From assembly GCA_031002005.1 (NCBI GenBank), contig CM061921.1, forward strand, positions 170,508,935-170,572,934: a stretch of 64,000 nt of DNA. The letters are read 5' to 3'. Positions 22,570 to 31,538 of this stretch are shown in pieces. The position numbers and the translations under genes were made by a program. The DNA is from Vandiemenella viatica (lineage: Eukaryota; Arthropoda; Insecta; Orthoptera; Morabidae). The notes beneath the pieces were generated by a model that saw only the letters and a program-made list of their open reading frames with translations, made no database searches and was not told where the DNA came from. Position 1 is the first letter of the stretch. Each line of letters begins with the position of its first letter.

Positions 22570-24919
22570 TTTCAAATTTTGTCATCATCAACATCATTAG
22601 ATGTTTCTGCTTTTGCAAGTCATGCTGCATATCCTCTTCCAAGTCTGACAGTCTTTCCAAGGTTTCCCTCCACCACTTTCCTCCAAACAACTCTCTTAGC
22701 CTCTACAGCTGTTCAGCAGTTCTACTTTCAGCATCCTCTCCTCCTCCATCCTCATAAAATTTCCCAACCACTGCAGTCTTTTCCTCTTTAACATCTCTTC
22801 TAATGCTTCCACTTGTAGTCGCTCCCTGATGTTTTCATTTATAATTTTGTCTTTCCTCGTGACATTCTCTAACCCTCTGAGAAACCTCATCTCTGCCTCC
22901 TGCAATCTGCTAATATCTCTTTTTGTCCATGTTTCAGAACCATACATCAGTAAGGGCTAGTAATATACTTTATAGAGCAGAATTTTGCATCCTTCCCTAT
23001 ATTCCACCTCCAGATTACATCCTTTATCTGCTGATACAAAGATCCACTCTTCCTTACTCTCTGACTTATTTCTTCCTCCATCTTTCCATTGGTAGTTGCC
23101 TTGCTTCCCAGATACACAAATGATTCTACCCATTCCAATTTCTTGCCGTCAAGTAACACATCCTTCAAAGGGCCAGTGTTTCTTGTTATCCTCATTACTT
23201 TGGTCTTTTCCGCACTAATCTCCAGGCCATGTTTATCCAATGCAGTCCACCATATCTGTAATTCTCTTTCCAGATCGTGTACTGTCTCCTCCTTTATTGT
23301 GATGTCATTAGCATATGCTATCACCTTCAGCTCTGTTGGATCTCTGTGTCCCTGTACTTCAGCTATTATTACATCTAATACGGTGACAACACACTTCCTT
23401 GTTTTACTTCTCTTTCCATGTGAAACCATTCTGAATGTTTACTGTCTATGTGCACACAATTCCTTCATCTATTCCACAGTCCCTTCATCTATTCCTCTCT
23501 TTTTTAAACTTAACCATATGCTTTCCCTCAGTACTTTGTCATAAGCCTTTCTTACGTCAATGAAAGCTATTACTGTGTCTTTACCAAATTCCCACCTTTT
23601 CTGTATGATTTGCCTGAGTGTGAAAATTGCGTCCACTGTATATCTTCCTTGCCTGAAACCAAACTTCTCCTCTCTAGCCTTTGCTTGCTTTTATTTAGAA
23701 TAATTTTTTTCATATATTTTCTGACCATGGCTCAGCAATGTAATACCCCTGTAGTTCTCGCATTTCATTTTACTCGTTTTTTATGAATAGGCACTATGAC
23801 TCCCTTCCTCCAATCCTCTGGTATTTTTCTAACTTTCCAGACTTTCTGTATGACTATACAACCATTGCATTCCCATTGCTCCTGCTGCTTTTACCATTTC
23901 TGCTGTCAGTTCATCTAGTCCTTGCAATTTCCCATTTGTCATTTCTTTCAGTGCCAATTCTAATTCCAGCATGTTAAATTCGTCTTGTTTCCCTTTATAA
24001 AGTTGTTGTTTCACTATCATTTTCTTTGATTGCTTCCTGGGTTCCTTCTGTTCCTTCCATAAGGTTTTTGAATTACTCTTTCCATGTACTCAGCACCTCT
24101 TTCCATTGCACTTCACCTGATTTGTCCAGAACTTTGGTCAGCATATCTCTAGGTTTTGTTTTGTTTCTTACTACGCCATACAGTATTTTCTTTGTAGCTT
24201 GTCTTCAATTTATCTGTGAATTCCTCCCAAGATTTTATCTTTGCTATTTTTATCATTTTTTCGGAGGCTTTTGCTAACCTTTTCCATCTTGCTCTTTTCT
24301 CTTCAGTTCTGTCTTGAAACCACTCTCTTCATGCCCTGTTCTTTCTTTTAACAGCTTCTTCAATATGATCAATATGGCGTTACTTTCTCCTTCCTCTTAT
24401 TTGCCGTTCTTCCACACGTCTCTTCTGCTGCAATTACTAATGTATCTCTAAATCTTCTCTATTTCTCTTCTGCTGTTCTTGTTTCATCCTTGGGCAAGTT
24501 GGCCTTCACTTCTTCCTGAAATTTTTCCTTTTTGTCACTATCTGCCAGCTTTCAACACCTGATCCTATGTATCCTTTTGTTTACAGCTTTGTCCATACTG
24601 AGTTTCTTAAACTCTGCTACAACCAAGCAGTTATCTCCTCCTAGGTTCACACTTCATATGTCTTTTACATCCTTTAATTTTGGGTGAAGACATTTTCTGA
24701 ATAGTATGTAGTCTATTAAGCTTCTACTCTGACCATCCCAGCTTTATCGGGGAAACCTGTGACTATCTCTTTTCTCATGCCAGGTGTTGCCAACAACTAA
24801 TGAGTTCTGGAGGCAAAAATCTAGAAGATTTTCTCCCTCTTTATTCCTTGGTTCTACGCCATGGCTTCCCATAATATCTTCATACCTTGTTCTGTCTTTA
24901 CCTACTCTGGCATTTAAGT
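22570..24919 (-). mobile_element. RTE-like LINE on the minus strand, decayed
   Basis: Order on the minus strand: endonuclease piece DLNARVGKDRTRYEDIMGSH (about 24915 down), RT finger piece (24020-23829), RT palm and C-terminus 23429-22947 (IAYANDITIKEETVHDLERE), and the terminal region 22947-22696 (MYGSETWTKRDISRLQEAEM, LQWLGNFMRMEEERM). It ends in a GATGATGAC-type simple tail near 22570. The upstream endonuclease half is missing where the Penelope fragment begins at 24920-24929, with the shared junction bases CTTTTGTCAG. Confidence 0.83.
22696..24020 (-). pseudogene. RTE-like reverse transcriptase, broken
   Basis: The catalytic motif is YAND rather than YADD (about 23325-23310), which would reduce or abolish polymerisation. 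Surrounding blocks include the FVYLGSKATTNGKMEEEISQ thumb motif and a C-terminal W.GNF.RM region typical of this group. A number of stop codons interrupt 23430-23830. No intact frame spans the domain. Confidence 0.75.
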
Positions 24920-25730
24920 CTTTTGTCAGCATTGTGTATTATCTGAAGGTTTTCTTCTATAGAGGGTGGGGAATGTTTTTCTTTAATTATATGGGCAGCA
25001 AAAGTGGACTTATCTATAATACCTAGTCTGATGGCATCTAAATGTGCTTTAAACCATAGGGAGAAGTTTTTGCTTGTTTGAACTACATAGGTCTGGGAGC
25101 ATGTTGAGCATATTATTTTGTAGATGCCAGATTTATTGTAAGGGGAACTATAAGGTTGTGTATTGTGAATAAGTTTGTGCTGAAGCTTATTATCTGTATT
25201 AAAGCTGATATTTACGTTTGTCTTGCGAAATAGGTTTGCAATTTTATTAGAGACTTTACCTAAATATGGAATGCTGGAGTATATGGATTTTTCTTTTAAG
25301 GATTCATATGGATTGCAGAAAGGGAATAGGTAAGATTTATGTTGAGACTCTGAGAGAATGATTTTATTTTTAATTTTGTGGGAAAGGTTTTCAATTAGTG
25401 ATGGTTTATATCCATTATTGTAAGCAATAGTTTCTATTACATGTATTTCATTGAAAAAATCACGCGTGTCCAGGGGTATTTTGTATGCACGGTTTATTAA
25501 AGAGTTGAAAAATGCCATTTCATGTTTTGTAGGGTGGCAAGAACTATTGTTAATGGTGACATCAGTGGTGGTGGTCTTTCTATAAATTTGAAATTTATGT
25601 TTCTAGCAAACCTGAGTAATATATAGGTCAAGGAAGTTAAGACATCTATTATCTTGGTGTTCTACAGTGAATTTTATATTTTGTGCATATTGCTCAGACC
25701 TTCAGCAAGAGCCTCAATCTCAATATCATA
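24920..25730 (-). pseudogene. Penelope-like element: RT thumb plus GIY-YIG endonuclease fragment
   Basis: The minus-strand open piece 25518-24898 contains RT-thumb text (FFNEIHVIETIAYNNGY, SLIENLSHKIKNK), then SGIYKIICSTCSQTYVVQTS, the GIY-YIG endonuclease core unique to Penelope-like retroelements among LINE-like classes. The RT palm is absent upstream of about 25730, and the C-terminal end is cut at 24920. In the open frame the last residues (LKCQSR) come from the neighbouring LINE. A 400-bp part (24920-25319) is repeated in inverted orientation at 25871-26270. Confidence 0.88.
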
Positions 25731-25808
25731 CAGTAAATGCTACTTTCTGTTGTTATAGGATGCACGCTCGCATTTTGCAGCTGCATATTTGAATACATTA
25801 TAAATGCA

Positions 25809-25852
25809 AACCATCTGATGATGAGAATTTTGCTCGAAACCAGTAATTTGCT
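25809..25852 (+). ncRNA. Hammerhead-ribozyme-like motif, upstream copy
   Basis: The core CTGATGA (25815-25821) is followed by a short stem-loop (GAG..CTC) and GAAA (25836-25839), then CCAGTAA. The 5' arm AACCAT has only partial pairing with the sequence after GTA (ATTTGC), because the element junction lies there. The copy is probably inactive in cis. Confidence 0.5.
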
Positions 25853-25860
25853 TCGAAAAT

Positions 25861-26418
25861 GTGGCCCTGGTCTGCAATCCATATGAATCCTTAAAAGAAA
25901 AATCCACATACTCCAGCATTCCATATTTAGGTAAAGTCTCTAATAAAATTGCAAACCTATTTCGCAAGACAAACGTAAATATCAGCTTTAATACAGATAA
26001 TAAGCTTCAGCGCAAACTCATTCACAATACACAACCTTATAGTTCCCCTTACAATAAATCTGGCATCTACAAAATAATATGCTCAACATGCTCCCAGACC
26101 TATGTAGTTCAAACAAGCAAAAACTTCTCCCTACGGTTTAAAGAACATTTAAATGCCATCAGACTAGGTATTATAGATAAATCCACTTTTGCTGCCCATA
26201 TAATTAAAGAAAAACATTCCCCACCCTCTATAGAAGAAAACCTTCAGATAATACACAATGCTGACAAAAGGAAGAGAATGGATCTCCTTGAAGTGCTAGA
26301 AATCTATATCCATGTCAAGAAAATGCCAGACCTCATATTAAATGAACAGAAAGAACTCTCTAATATAGTTTTCCTATACGATTTCTTAGACTTATTTTTT
26401 AAATCTAACACAGATTAA
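25861..26418 (+). pseudogene. Penelope-like C-terminal region with GIY-YIG endonuclease
   Basis: The open piece has 185 codons. After CNPYESLKEKSTYSSIPYLG comes a connector, then SGIYKIICSTCSQTYVVQTS (GIY at about residue 69, YVVQ in place of YIGQ), FKEHLNAIRLG and FAAHIIKEKHSPPSIEENLQ. The tail ends naturally at TAA near 26418. The C-terminal part reaches further than the minus-strand copy. Without the RT palm the protein cannot retrotranspose, although the endonuclease fold is nearly complete. Confidence 0.85.
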
Positions 26419-26942
26419 ATAATTTGCAGGCTATCCATTACTCCCATATATAATTCTAAGCAAATACACGCATTCAACCCATTTCCAAAACAACTCGTAC
26501 AAAATATTAACTACGTAATTCATCTAGACTTAAATATTAGATGTAAAAATTTCATTATATATCAGTATATATGAATTCCAACTCTGTATATCAATCTAGA
26601 TGTCATTTTAAATTTAACAACTATCAGTCATATGTATTAAAATACCTAGTTCATATTGCTATAATTTTTCATAGAACTTAACAATCAATCTAATTTCATC
26701 TTTAGTGTTATGCAAAACTCTTTTTATATAAACATCTTTGCTACATCTGTGAATGCAGAAGCAACTTTCTAGTGTGCTCATAAGATCTTTTCAGAATCTT
26801 ATAATAGTGAAGTATTTATGTTTGTTTAATAATGCATCATATCCTTTCACCATCAAGAAGAGTACATTTTCAAAAACATTCAACTATCTAATGTAATTGA
26901 GATTAACTTTCATCAACCCAAAATTAAATTACTCTCATTCAA
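26419..26942 (+). other. Penelope-like 3' untranslated region
   Basis: AT-rich DNA lies between the GIY-YIG stop and the downstream 115-bp repeat. No other feature was recognised. Confidence 0.5.
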
Positions 26943-27017
26943 TAAATGCTACTTTCTGTTTTTATAGGACACATGCTCACATTTTGCAGCAGCATATTTG
27001 AATACATTATAAATGCA

Positions 27018-27060
27018 AACTATCTGATGATGAGCATTTTGCTCGAAACTGGTAATGGTT
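27018..27060 (+). ncRNA. Hammerhead-ribozyme-like motif, complete fold possible
   Basis: All three helices can be drawn. Stem I pairs AACTAT (27018-27023) with ATGGTT (27055-27060), six pairs with one G-U. The core CTGATGA is 27024-27030. Stem II is GAGC/GCTC around ATTTT with one extra U at its base. GAAA is 27045-27048. Stem III is a minimal A-U, C-G pair closing TG, and a GTA cleavage triplet would end at 27054. Very short helix III is known for the ribozymes of Penelope-like elements. The extra U and the short helix mean activity is not assured. Confidence 0.65.
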
Positions 27061-27195
27061 GATAAATATAATAACAACAAATTGTGACTGGTTGCCACTT
27101 TTAATATCAACACAAATTTGAAATCACAGTCACTGATTTCCACTAATCCATCATGGATAAAATATAATTAAAGAGTTTATACTTCCAACCCAGAC

Positions 27196-27358
27196 CATCC
27201 AGTGGAAATTCATGCCAACTCACATGATTCGAATAACCTCAACACCTGTTTCACAGTAAGAGCTGTTAAAGTTTTTCCAAACACCACCACCCCTTCAGAA
27301 CTCCGCAGATGGGAACTAGCCTACCAACATATCCTTAACACCAGACACACCCTAGCCT
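27196..27358 (+). pseudogene. Unassigned coding-like fragment
   Basis: This is an open run of about 53 codons ending at TAA, reading TVRAVKVFPNTTTPSELRRW and ELAYQHILNTRHTLA. It has balanced composition unlike the surrounding AT-rich DNA and looks like the end of a retroelement ORF. I do not recognise the family. Confidence 0.4.
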
Positions 27359-27539
27359 AAACCTATGCTAAACCTGCCTGTCAATTACTATCTTTCATTT
27401 CATTTTACAGTCAGTTACTTATGTATATTTCATTTATCCAAATTATATTTTATATATATATATCTACCTTCATTTATTTTCTCCTATAATTGATCTAAAT
27501 GAAATTATAATAATAACTTTTTGAATTATGCTACACAAA

Positions 27540-27810
27540 GATTACTTTGTTTCACTTTTATCGCTGGTCAACCTTATCCCCCCACCGCCTGCAATGCCAT
27601 TCCCATCCCGTGTTTCTGCCTTTATTTCATTCATGTGATGCGTCGGGATGTGACCATATCTTTCCACCTGCCATATGTTTCACATGATTAGGGCTCATGC
27701 CGAAATATTGTGCAATTTGTTTGTTTTTGTGTTTTTTACGTGTTCTTTTCACCCTCCTGCCTTCATCTGTGGTAAGTGACGGGTATTTTTTTCCTTATCC
27801 TATCTAATTC
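27540..27810 (-). repeat. Penelope-type terminal-unit relic
   Basis: On the minus strand CACTTACCACAGATGAAGG and, later, ATTGCACAATATTTCGGC match CACTTACCACAGATGAAAGG and GTGCAGTATTTCGGC at 44098-44178. Both loci therefore carry the same leader-like repeat. Confidence 0.5.
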
Positions 27811-27839
27811 TTGATGATATCTAAGGTAATCCCAGTTTA

Positions 27840-29010
27840 TAATAAGGCTGATGCAGATTTTTTTTTGTAATTTTGTACCAATAGCTCTGGTCCTGAATAT
27901 GTCAAAGGTTACTGGAAAGCTCAACAGTCTCCAAATTTATAAATATCTTGAACTACACAATCTTCTCCCTGAAAACCAGATACTGTAGGTTTTAGGAAAA
28001 ATTGGACAACCTGTTTGGCAGCTACAACTTTTATGGAGGGTTTTCAAGAGGACTTTGAAAATAAATTTCATGTTAGTACAAAGTTTTTTAATCTCTCCAA
28101 GACTTTTTCACATGAAATTTTACTGCTGAAACTTTAGCACTAGGTTTTGATGATAAGGCAGTTAAGTTAATTAAATCATATTTATACAATTGGTCTCATT
28201 CAACAACAATATATGTAACCTTAGGGAGGTATGATATGATGTTCCATAGGGTTCAATTCTTGGCCACTTTCTTTTTATTCTGTATATCAATTACCTACCA
28301 CTCGATATTGAATTGGGAACTTCAAGTAAAGTAAAAATAAGATCAACTGTAACTTCAAATACAGAGATATTATCATTAAAATTTAATTTGATTGTAGATT
28401 GTTGTAGTTAAGCTATTTTCTACACCTTGATATAGCCTTAAATAGTGCCTTTGCCTGTACTACTGTGGAATCCTGGGGAATACTTATACAGTAAAATTTA
28501 AAATGGCAGAGACAAATTGAATTCATATCACACGAAGTCTCCAAAGGAATCTTGATGATCAGGAGACTCAAAGGAAAGTACTCTCTACTTATTTTGATCA
28601 TTTCCACCCCTACATGGAAATTTCCCCTTGTGGAACTATCCAATTTGGAAATAGCTCATATTCACAATGTGTCTTACAAGAAAAGCAGTATGTCTGTTAT
28701 GTGGAGCAGTACCCAGAACAAACTTTAAGGATTTCTTAGTTAGGAATTATGATGTTTCCTCACATATATATATTTGTCCAAAACTCCACCTTTTTGAAAA
28801 CCACATTGATTTACATGGTCATAATACTAGAGATAAACACAATCTAAGAAATTAATATTTCTCTCTTAGCATAACTTGTAGTAGTTTTAAATCAATGAAA
28901 ATCCACGAAGCTGAGAATAATGGCCTTAAGTAATTTCAGAATTAGTACTAAGGAATTTCTCACTGAAATACTCATATGTCCATACAAAACTGAGGAATTA
29001 TTTGATATAA
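27840..29010 (+). pseudogene. LINE reverse transcriptase relic (same broad family as the 58-60 kb element)
   Basis: The + strand gives, with many frame changes, KVTGKLNSLQIYKYLELHNL, KFHVSTKFFDLSKTF-like block A text and VQFLATFFLFCI (degraded palm). The end is better preserved: CLLCGAVPRTNFKDFLVRNY (28690-28750) and DLHGHNTRDKHNLRN. That C-terminal wording parallels HNFNTRNRNILHK at about 60060. The active site is not readable. Confidence 0.65.
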
Positions 29011-29288
29011 ACTAAATTTTCCTACATTATCAATCTTGTATCATTAATTGTATTAACATGTATATATGCAATTAAAATGTTGTTATGATTGAACCTGTTT
29101 GAATTTGATTAGTTGATATTAAATTGTGTGATATTGTCATTGTTGTGACATATGAGAAGATGTTCAGTAACACATGCTACCAGATTTCATGTGAGGTTTT
29201 GCTGAGAATAAAATGGCAAAATCCACTTCGTAACTTCATCAGTTCAAATTGTAGCACTGTGTTAAAGCTTGGAATCTGATTTAACAGA

Positions 29289-29940
29289 TACTTTAAACTC
29301 TTAAACAAACTCTTCTCACGCTTCCAGTTGCGTAAAAAAAGTCACACTTGTGGAACGTTTCGAAGGAGTTTATCTCAACCATAGATGTCACTGAATAACT
29401 GTTTGTTAATATGTAGCTGCAGCAACGGTGGAAGACAAAAGCCAGCACAGTGTGTAGATGTCATCCACTATTCTGCTCATTACTGAGACGAAATTGTTTC
29501 AGCATTTTGGTAGCCAGGTAACAGGCCACACTGAGTTAGTTACCAGTGTCCATGTTATATAAACAATCATTGGTTCTGATTTCTACAGCTTCCGTAATAA
29601 TGCTTGTGCCAAAATTCATTGACTGGGGCTAAAATTGTTACCAACTCAGTGTGGCCTCGAACCCGGCTATCAAAATGCTGAAACAGTTTCACCTCGGAAA
29701 TGAGCAGAAGAGTGTATGACGTCATTGTGTTGCATTTGATTTTGCCTTCCACCATTTCCACTGCAGCATGTAAACAAACTGTTATTCAGTTACATCTTTG
29801 GTCGAAAATGAGGGTTGAGATAAACGCCTTCAAAATGTCCCACAAGTGTGACCTTTTTTTTATGGTGCTGGAAGCCTGAGAAGAGTTTATTTATTTCCAG
29901 AACCGTGAAAAACTTCATTCTTACATTACTTTAAACTCTT
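29289..29940. mobile_element. Foldback element with 14-bp target duplication
   Basis: TACTTTAAACTCTT flanks it at 29289-29302 and 29927-29940, so the insert is 29303-29926. Its arms are long inverted repeats. The left arm, about 29307-29550, starts AAACTCTTCTCACGCTTCCA and runs to the GCCACACTGAGTTAGTTACC region. The right arm, about 29635-29887, mirrors it, ending GGCCTGAGAAGAGTTT reversed. The right tip continues into a tail (AAAAACTTCATTCTTAC) like those near 5760-5775 and 40280-40297. A 14-bp duplication fits target-primed retrotransposition better than a cut-and-paste MITE. Confidence 0.8.
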
Positions 29941-30742
29941 TGTAGTTCCATTTGGTCAATTTAAGCAATGGCCAATATGGTTATTCAAGCTGATCTGTCA
30001 AACCTACATTATGTTTAAATGCAAAATTAGATGCTTATATCCTAATAGCAATGTTTGCACTGTCCATTAAAATTTGAAATAATTTAATGATCAATTACAA
30101 TATTAATTACAATGATTAGTTTTATATCAAAGACAGACAATAATAATAATAATGGATTTTACAATTGTATGAAAAAAAGAAGACTTGTGTTGATTTTGGA
30201 TGGAAAATTTATAAGATCCATTAGTTTTCTGTGCTGTTGCTAGCATATATTTTTTTGAGTGTTGAGTGTAATTCATTAAAACCCAACAATAATATACAAT
30301 TCCTAGCACCGTAATGATTTGGAATCCTTAGATACTTGAATGAAGTTGCTCTTGTAGGTATTCTTGACATCCCAACACCAAATATTCATGAGGAGTAAAT
30401 AGTTTATGATGCTATATAGTATGTCCAGTCAGTTTACTGAAAAACTAAGGTGAAAAATTTACTTAACATTTGAACTGGAATAACATTGAAGGACATGATT
30501 TTATTCAATTCGTCAAGTACTTTACCTTCATATATAGTTTATCAAAATAAATTTTTTTCATACCCAAAATGAGTAGTAGTATGATCAAAAATATCATTAA
30601 ATACAACTGAAGAAAATAGTATCATCTCATGGCACTAATATCTGATATTGCATCTTAAGGTCCAAATACTTGTATTCTTATTAATTTCTCAAATTTAAAT
30701 TCAGGAAACCATTTTTTATTTATGAATTACTTTTTGTTCCAG
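29941..30742. other. MOCS1 intron, no gene recognised
   Basis: AT-rich sequence leads to a pyrimidine-rich acceptor (TTTTTGTTCCAG) at 30731-30742. No repeat family was identified. Confidence 0.5.
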
Positions 30743-31506
30743 GTAAAGACAGTGGTGAGGCCAGGTTACTTCTGTTGTATATGAATCAAAATTTTGCAGG
30801 AAACAATATATGTTTATCATTAGTTTTTAAAAAATTTTATGTAATAAGCAAACTTATAAATCAGTTTAATGTTTTGGGAAATAGGTCTGTAATGAACAGT
30901 GTAAAATGTGGAATTGGTTTAGTCCATAGACACAATTTAAATATTTTTTATATTTCTAAAATATTTTCCGTCATAAATTTAAATCAGCTTTGCCATTACT
31001 GTTCATGGTCATCTAACACACATTTAACACATGTAGACAAAACTGGAAAAGCAAGAATGGTGGATGTCGGATCCAAACCATCATCAGTTCGTACTGCCAC
31101 AGCGCAAGCTAAGGTATTTCTAACTCCAGATATTGTTAGGTTGATTCAAGACAATGGTATTAAGAAGGGTGATGTCCTGAGTGTTGCACGTCTAGCTGGA
31201 ATTGTCGCAGCAAAGCAAACTTCAAACCTTATTCCTTTGTGCCATAATATTCCCATTTCTTGGGTAAATGTGGAACTAGACCTCAACACAGATAGAAATT
31301 GTGTCATTATTTGTGCCTCGGTTAGATGTGACGGAAAGACAGGAGTGGAAATGGAAGCTCTTACTGCAGCCTCAGTATCAGCACTAACTATATATGATAT
31401 GTGTAAGGCTGTGAGTCATGATATTGTAATATCTGAGATAATGCTTCTTGAAAAAACTGGGGGAATGAGAGGTGGATTTGAGAGAGGTAAGGATTTTCTC
31501 CAATAA
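30743..31506 (+). CDS. MOCS1: MOCS1 last coding exon: complete MOCS1B (MoaC-like) domain
   Basis: The exon follows an AG at 30741-30742 and stops at TAA 31504-31506. Its first two bases complete a Gly codon, then KDSGEARLLLLYMNQNFAGN. Counting from the TTG at 30775, residues about 85-235 form the MoaC domain: GKARMVDVGSKPSSVRTATA, KKGDVLSVARLAGIVAAKQT (Lys147), NLIPLCHNIP (His157), CDGKTGVEMEALTAASVSAL and TIYDMCKAV (Asp208, Lys211), ending LLEKTGGMRGGF. MoaC/MOCS1B converts the cyclic GTP intermediate into cyclic pyranopterin monophosphate in mitochondria. All catalytic signature residues are kept. The roughly 80-residue linker before the domain is basic and lacks acidic residues after the first few, like an internal mitochondrial targeting stretch. 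The whole domain is on one exon, so it could be read only as a fusion with MOCS1A or from a bicistronic message. Confidence 0.95.
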
Positions 31507-31532
31507 TTAAATGAGGTTGTTCAAATGTTTTT

Positions 31533-31538
31533 AATAAA
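31533..31538 (+). promoter_or_regulatory. MOCS1: Candidate poly(A) signal of MOCS1
   Basis: AATAAA lies 27 bp after the MOCS1B stop codon. Other AATAAA motifs occur downstream (for example near 32060), so the site actually used is not known. Confidence 0.45.

Larger units (their letters stand above)
25734..27057 (+). mobile_element. Penelope-like element, 5'-truncated, with flanking direct repeats
   Basis: A 115-bp sequence occurs at 25734-25848 and again at 26943-27057, exactly 1209 bp apart, with an open GIY-YIG coding segment between. This is the pLTR-ORF-pLTR layout described for Penelope-like elements. Both repeats carry a hammerhead-like motif. The left repeat is joined to the coding part at the CNPYESL codons, where the RT palm should have been. 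Confidence 0.82.

Noticed and set aside
31486..31500. Possible splice donor GAGAG/GTAAGG near the end of the MOCS1B exon
   Set aside because: The conserved MoaC end has already been reached and an in-frame stop follows within a few codons, so the unspliced reading is the simpler one.
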